Position numbers and translations under genes: made by a program
Shown here: positions 31,047 to 35,719 of the stretch, piece after piece
Numbering within the stretch: position 1 is the stretch's first letter
How the letters are laid out: each line of letters opens with the position of its first letter
The notes under the pieces: model-generated
What the model was told of the DNA's origin: nothing
Seen by the model: only the letters and a program-made list of their open reading frames with translations
Databases searched by the model: none
Assembly: GCF_000090795.2 (NCBI RefSeq)
Contig: NW_003546361.1
Coordinates: forward strand, 36,197 to 71,915
Source of the DNA: Amphimedon queenslandica
Lineage: Eukaryota; Porifera; Demospongiae; Haplosclerida; Niphatidae
Reading direction: 5' to 3'
Length of the DNA: 35,719 nt

Positions 31047-31640
31047 GTAAGGTATGTGCTACTATCAGAGTAGCTGTATTACAAAGTTACTATAATTGGA
31101 TTTGAACGTTTGTTTCAGTGAGTACATTATTTGCTGATTCCAAATGCACACTTAAAGATTACTTTATTCTGCAACACATTTATTACCACCAAAAGTGCCT
31201 GTAACATATGACGCAACACAAGAATTGAAACTTAACAAACCAGTAGTTAATACTTTACTAAACTACATTAAAGTTATTTTTACAGTCAGTTCAATTTTGA
31301 AAGTAATAAATGCAAATTGTAACAGTTACTGTAGTAGATCTAGTTTAATTGCTATTATTATACATTGAACAATGATTGATGCTATCAAATTTCATTATCA
31401 TATCCAACCAAAAGAAATACATTTGGAAGTAAATATTTTTGTGGAGGTTTCTAAATAACTTCATGCGGTATTATAAGTGGTTTAGAAACCTCAAATAAAG
31501 CAATCTGATTGGTCATGTTTATTATGAACTTAATAAGCTCAGTACATTAGTAATAGTTAATGACTAATTATGACTCTGCATGAACATTAGTATTTTAATA
31601 GTGCACTAGTACCCGGCAATCATCATTTTCCTGTCAAGGA

Positions 31641-33083
31641 ATGGAAAGACAGCAGAAGCAAACTATTTATGAGGATCTGAACCATAACTCTATCATTGAG
31701 ACCAATGTATATGAATTGTGTCAAGTGGCAACAACTGAAGAAAGGAGAGTCAAACAACCTGAGAATATCAAGGAAAGGAAGGACAAGGAGGTAATGTGGA
31801 ATAAACCAATCATCCACACAGTATTACTGTCACTGATAGTAATACTATTGGTTGGTATCTTTTGCCTGATGCTCTTTCATATCATTGGAAAAGATACAAT
31901 CAGTACTACTGGAGCTACTGCTGGAGATACTACTGGAGCTACTGCTACTGGAGTTAATGCTACTACTGGCGTTAGTAGTACATGCACATGTACTACTGGA
32001 AATAACACCACTAGTACTGGAGTTAATACTACTACTGGAGTTAATACCACTACTGGAGCTAATACCACTACTGATGGAGTCAATACTACATGTACTACTG
32101 GAGTTAATGTCACTACTGGAGTTAATACTACTACTGGAGTTAATGTCACTACTGGAGTTAATACTACTACTGGAGTTAATGTCACTACTGGAGTTAATAC
32201 CACTACTGGAGCTAGTACTGGTAGCAATGGGTCACCATCAGGAGCAGTTGATGATATACTACTAATAGCACAAAAACTGTACAACGACTCAACTGCTTTA
32301 CCTACCTCTTGTGAGCAACTGAAAATACAACACCCGACCACTGGTTCAGGCTATTATATACTGGCAGCAGCTAATGGATCAACTTACACTGCTTACTGTA
32401 AAATGGGGTTACTGTGTGGCTCTATCGGATGGACAAGAATAACATATTTTAATATTTATGGACAAAGCTGTCCTTCTGGGTTTAGATTATACAAGTCAGG
32501 ATCATATAAAGCTTGTGGTAGGCCAGTAACAAACAGTGGTAGCTGTGCATCAGTTCAGTTCCCATCTAATGGCATCAGTTATTCTCAGATATGTGGTAGA
32601 GTTCATGGATATCAATATGGATCAACAGATGCTATTAAATATGTCAGCTCTTCTTATCGTAAAGACATCAATTCTTATTATGTTGATGGTGTTAGTATCA
32701 CTCGTGGGTCTCCTCGTCAACATGTCTGGACACTAATGGCTGGGGAAAGTGAAGTAACTAATTCATCAGGTTCATGTCCATGTAATACTGGCAGTTCAGT
32801 ATCAGTGCAGTCTTTCATTAGTAATAACTACTTCTGTGAATCAGGGAATACTGCTAGCAGTACATCAAATACTCTATACAAACCTGATCAACTCTGGGAT
32901 CATTACAGTTATTATTGTCGTTCTCTTGAATCACCTTGTTGTAATGTACCTTATAATCCATGGTTTCACAGAGACTATGGTAGCAATACCACTACTGACT
33001 ATATTGAGTTGAGGGTCTGTGGAGATGAGGGAACTGATGATGAAGACAGTCCTGTTAGATTTTATGAGATTTATGTTAAGTAG
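31641..33083 (+). CDS. Array receptor 10, duplicate of array receptor 9
   Basis: 480 residues. Outside the stalk it differs from the copy at 27304 at only a handful of positions (IETNVY for IENNVY, FISNNYF for FIGNNYF, NTASSTS for NTANSTS). The stalk is 21 residues longer and differently arranged: alternating TTGVNVT and TTGVNTT units, with one Cys-containing unit instead of three. Repeat number has therefore changed since the duplication. Head from about 221. Confidence 0.9.
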   Translation: MERQQKQTIYEDLNHNSIIETNVYELCQVATTEERRVKQPENIKERKDKEVMWNKPIIHTVLLSLIVILLVGIFCLMLFHIIGKDTISTTGATAGDTTGATATGVNATTGVSSTCTCTTGNNTTSTGVNTTTGVNTTTGANTTTDGVNTTCTTGVNVTTGVNTTTGVNVTTGVNTTTGVNVTTGVNTTTGASTGSNGSPSGAVDDILLIAQKLYNDSTALPTSCEQLKIQHPTTGSGYYILAAANGSTYTAYCKMGLLCGSIGWTRITYFNIYGQSCPSGFRLYKSGSYKACGRPVTNSGSCASVQFPSNGISYSQICGRVHGYQYGSTDAIKYVSSSYRKDINSYYVDGVSITRGSPRQHVWTLMAGESEVTNSSGSCPCNTGSSVSVQSFISNNYFCESGNTASSTSNTLYKPDQLWDHYSYYCRSLESPCCNVPYNPWFHRDYGSNTTTDYIELRVCGDEGTDDEDSPVRFYEIYVK

Positions 33084-34328
33084 TGAAGTGTACATGAGTG
33101 TGTGTGCTCATTCAGTAGAAGCTAGAGTAGTATAGAAGCATATAGTCCAGTGCATAGAGTAGTTGTGACATTTATGTGAAGTAGTGAAGTATATTTGTGT
33201 GTGTGTGAATTAAATTCTTTATCCAGTAGCTTATCTTTATAGTTGTTATTTCTTTCTTATTAATGTATTGTATTTTGACAAAAGTAGCTATTTCAGATTA
33301 ATTATGATAATAGTTAAACATGCGTTGAACAACATCAAATTAAATATGAGTATCTACATGTACTTACCAAGAAAATGCAAGGCGCGTACTACCAGGAGTA
33401 GCAGCTGCTGCTTATTACTATAAAAGGGACTGACATCTTGCTTCAGTCAATGCATTTTAGTTGCACAGTCACTGAGGGAGTGCCTGTAACATATATTGTA
33501 ACACAAGAGTTGAAATCTTCAAGATCAGTAGCTACTATTTTACTAAACTATGTGTGAACCATTGCTTTACTTGTGTTGTAGTGTAGAAAGTAGCTAATAG
33601 TACATGTACATGTAATTTAGTAACATACCCTTAACTGCTGTATTGGTATAAGAGAACCTAAACAAAAACAAAACATCCTAAAACAAAAACAAAACAAAAA
33701 CAAACCCTAAACAAAAACAAACTCTAAACAAAAACAAACTCTAAACAAAAACAAAACATCCTAAAACAAACAAAAATATCTTAAACAAAAATAGAAAGTT
33801 TGAGTTGAATCCAAGCAAAATTGAATTTTTTACAAAGTTTTTAATTTGCTTCGAAATACGGCCAAAGATCATGGGCTATATATAATAGTACAGGGTATGT
33901 CATCAAAATGACTAGGCGAGATTTCTCTATTTTTATAATTTTTCCAGATGTATAATGATTACCATCATTATTATGATGGTGCATACATGTATATACTATG
34001 ATCATTCTCAAGTTGGTTTTAATCATTGTAGCTCTACAATGTAACTAATTTATTTGATGCATCAATAGAATGCAATCTCAATAATTATATTACACATCAC
34101 TTCTTTTACACATGCATCTGTATCCATACACACTGTATTCATATTTGGATAACTAACATAGATCTAGATACTATACTATCAAATAAAGGATCTTTAGTTT
34201 CAGGTTATTGCTGTGATTCATTATAGTTATACAATACAGCTTCTTCCCATGCCACAATGTGAACTTAATAGAACTTAATAAAATCAGTGTAGTTATTATA
34301 AACAAAGTTAATAACTACTTATCAAACA
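33084..34328 (+). repeat. Intergenic region of unit B
   Basis: Copy of 28684-29966 with small indels, including the A-rich tandem repeat and the 5' block. No gene. Confidence 0.65.
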
Positions 34329-35095
34329 ATGGAAGGAGAGCAGAGTTGAGTCTATGAGGATCTGAACAGTGACACTATTGACAAGAATCATCATGTATAT
34401 GAACTGTGTCAAGTGGCAGCTACTGAAAAAAGTAGAGCTGAAGAAATGAGACTCAAACTACCTGAGAAAATGAAGCTAACATGGAATAAGCGAGTCACCA
34501 TTATCATCCTTCTATTACTGTCACTGATAGTAATACTACAGGTCATCATGTTATGCTTTTTACTGGCTCATGTATCCACAACTGGTACAGCATGTGCTCC
34601 TGGAGCTACTTCTGGAGCTGCCAATGGTGGTGAATACTAATCAGTGCTGGACTGGAACAATAGACTGAACTTCTTTAATATTGTAAAATAATTATTATAA
34701 CTACATGATTTATAAAGAACTTACACATTAACTACCACCCACACTCAACCTAAACATCAAGACCTAAAACAGTAGACCTAGTAGATCTAGGCTAATAAAT
34801 CTACTTCACGTGTAATATAATGGTAGTACGGTACCACCTTTTATTGGTAATAACTACTTCTGTGAATCAGGGAATCCTATAGTAGCCCATCACAGATTCT
34901 CTACACATCTGATCCACTCTGGGATGGTCAAGGTTGTGGTTCTCTTGAATCACCTTCTTGTAATGTTCCTGGTATCCCATGGTTTCACAGAGACTATGGT
35001 AGCACTACCACTACTGACTATATTGAGTTGAGGGTCTGTGGCGATGAAGGAACTGCTAATGAAAACAGTCCTGTTAGGTTTAAATGGTCATTCAG
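34329..35095 (+). pseudogene. Array copy with deleted middle, unit B, with early stop
   Basis: Same structure as the copy at 29967, but codon 7 is TGA where unit A has CGA, so only six residues would be made from the normal start. The remaining 5' frame is otherwise open to 34640. The 3' fragment (from about 34820) lost one base near 34881 and is frameshifted, and a key Cys is changed (ESPSCN for ESPCCN). This is the most decayed of the three. Confidence 0.85.
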
Positions 35096-35719
35096 TAGAA
35101 GCTAGATAGTAGTAGAAGTAGTCCAGTGCATAGTTATGAGTCTGAGTGTGAATCTTAATCTATTAATTGTTTTTGGCAAAAATAACTATTGTCTCTATAT
35201 GGAGATTAGTTGTGATAATAGTTTACACAAGTGTTGAACAATATCAGCATAAAGCCCTCCTAGCAACATTTGTGGCTACTTTGATCTTTTGAGCAGCTAG
35301 TGGCAAAAATAGAACTGATTTCTATATTTAGCAACTTATTGCTTACAAGATCAGAGCAACCACAAATGTTGCCTATAGTGTGTGAAGGCCTTTAGCATGT
35401 AAGGTATGTGCTACTATTAGAGTAGCTGCTTATTACAAAGTTACTATAATTGGATTTGGATTTGAACGCTTGTTTCAGTGAGTGCATTATTTACTGATTC
35501 CTGATGCACACTTAAAGATTACTTTATTCTGCAACACATTTATTACTACCAAAAGTGCTTGTAACATATAATGCAATGGAAGAATTGAAACTTAACAAGC
35601 TAGTAGTTACTACTTTACTAAACTACGTTTAAGTTATTGTAACAGTCGCTTTACTTATGTTGTATTGTAGCATCCACTGGCAACTTTATTGCCAGTGCCT
35701 TTAATGTGTGGTTGGGCAA
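35096..35719 (+). other. End of unit B and start of a further unit
   Basis: Contains the second fold-back MITE (35251-35393, agcat repeats on both sides), R2-like sequence, then from 35553 the diverged start of a next unit. No coding sequence seen before the window ends. Confidence 0.6.

Larger units (their letters stand above)
26857..31193 (+). repeat. Tandem segmental duplication, unit A (4337 bp)
   Basis: Contains array receptor 9, a truncated copy and all flanks. It repeats as unit B from 31194 with only scattered substitutions and small indels visible by eye. Both start at 'agtgcctgtaacatatgacg'. Confidence 0.9.
31194..35552 (+). repeat. Tandem segmental duplication, unit B (4359 bp)
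   Basis: Near-identical to unit A. The largest differences are a 63-bp longer stalk repeat in the gene and a shorter A-rich repeat (about 33657-33790). At 35553 the unit-start sequence appears again in a more diverged form, so a third unit probably begins. Confidence 0.9.

Overview
The window looks like a piece of an AT-rich, compact invertebrate genome, most likely a demosponge. Genes on the left have short GT-AG introns (about 50-250 bp) and animal-type domains: kelch, tyrosine kinase-like kinase, LRRC51, sea-urchin-egg-lectin (SUEL) type galactose-binding domains, and an acylglycerol-kinase-like C-terminus. The sponge assignment is an inference; a cnidarian or another early-branching animal is not excluded.

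Left part, 1-8046, holds four ordinary loci. A kelch-repeat/coiled-coil/protein-kinase gene runs off the left edge (minus strand, complete at its 5' end). A four-exon LRRC51 orthologue (minus) shares a roughly 100-bp bidirectional promoter with a single-exon alpha-L-rhamnosidase (GH78, plus) that carries two SUEL lectin domains, one of them inserted inside the C-terminal beta-sandwich. A perfect RFX X-box lies in the shared promoter, which fits LRRC51 being a cilium-associated gene. The last two coding exons of an acylglycerol-kinase-like gene (minus) follow; its 5' exons are not found here.

Right part, about 8117-35719, is one tandem array, all on the plus strand, of a lineage-expanded family of intronless type II membrane proteins. 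Nine copies look intact (starts 8443, 11900, 14735, 18486, 20677, 23007, 25377, 27304, 31641), one is cut by a 10-N assembly gap (13473-13885), and at least six loci are broken (10535, 11565, 16778, 24995, 29967, 34329). Each intact protein has a cytoplasmic tail of about 50-60 residues with two tyrosines at fixed spacing, a membrane anchor, a stalk of variable length, and a cysteine-rich head of about 250-260 residues. The head starts like a fibrinogen-related or intelectin domain and then continues into a C-terminal half I cannot assign to a named family. The framework of the head is nearly invariant while four short loops vary and recur in different combinations. The stalk differs by repeat number (W-A-N-G repeats, or Gly-Val-Asn-Thr repeats rich in N-glycosylation sites).

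The array evolves quickly. Two neighbouring units of about 4.3 kb (26857-31193 and 31194-35552) are near-identical tandem duplicates and a third begins at 35553. Truncated copies share one junction, and several small fold-back elements have inserted between genes. Taken together it is a good candidate for an undescribed recognition-receptor family (immune or self/non-self), but that role is inferred from architecture only.
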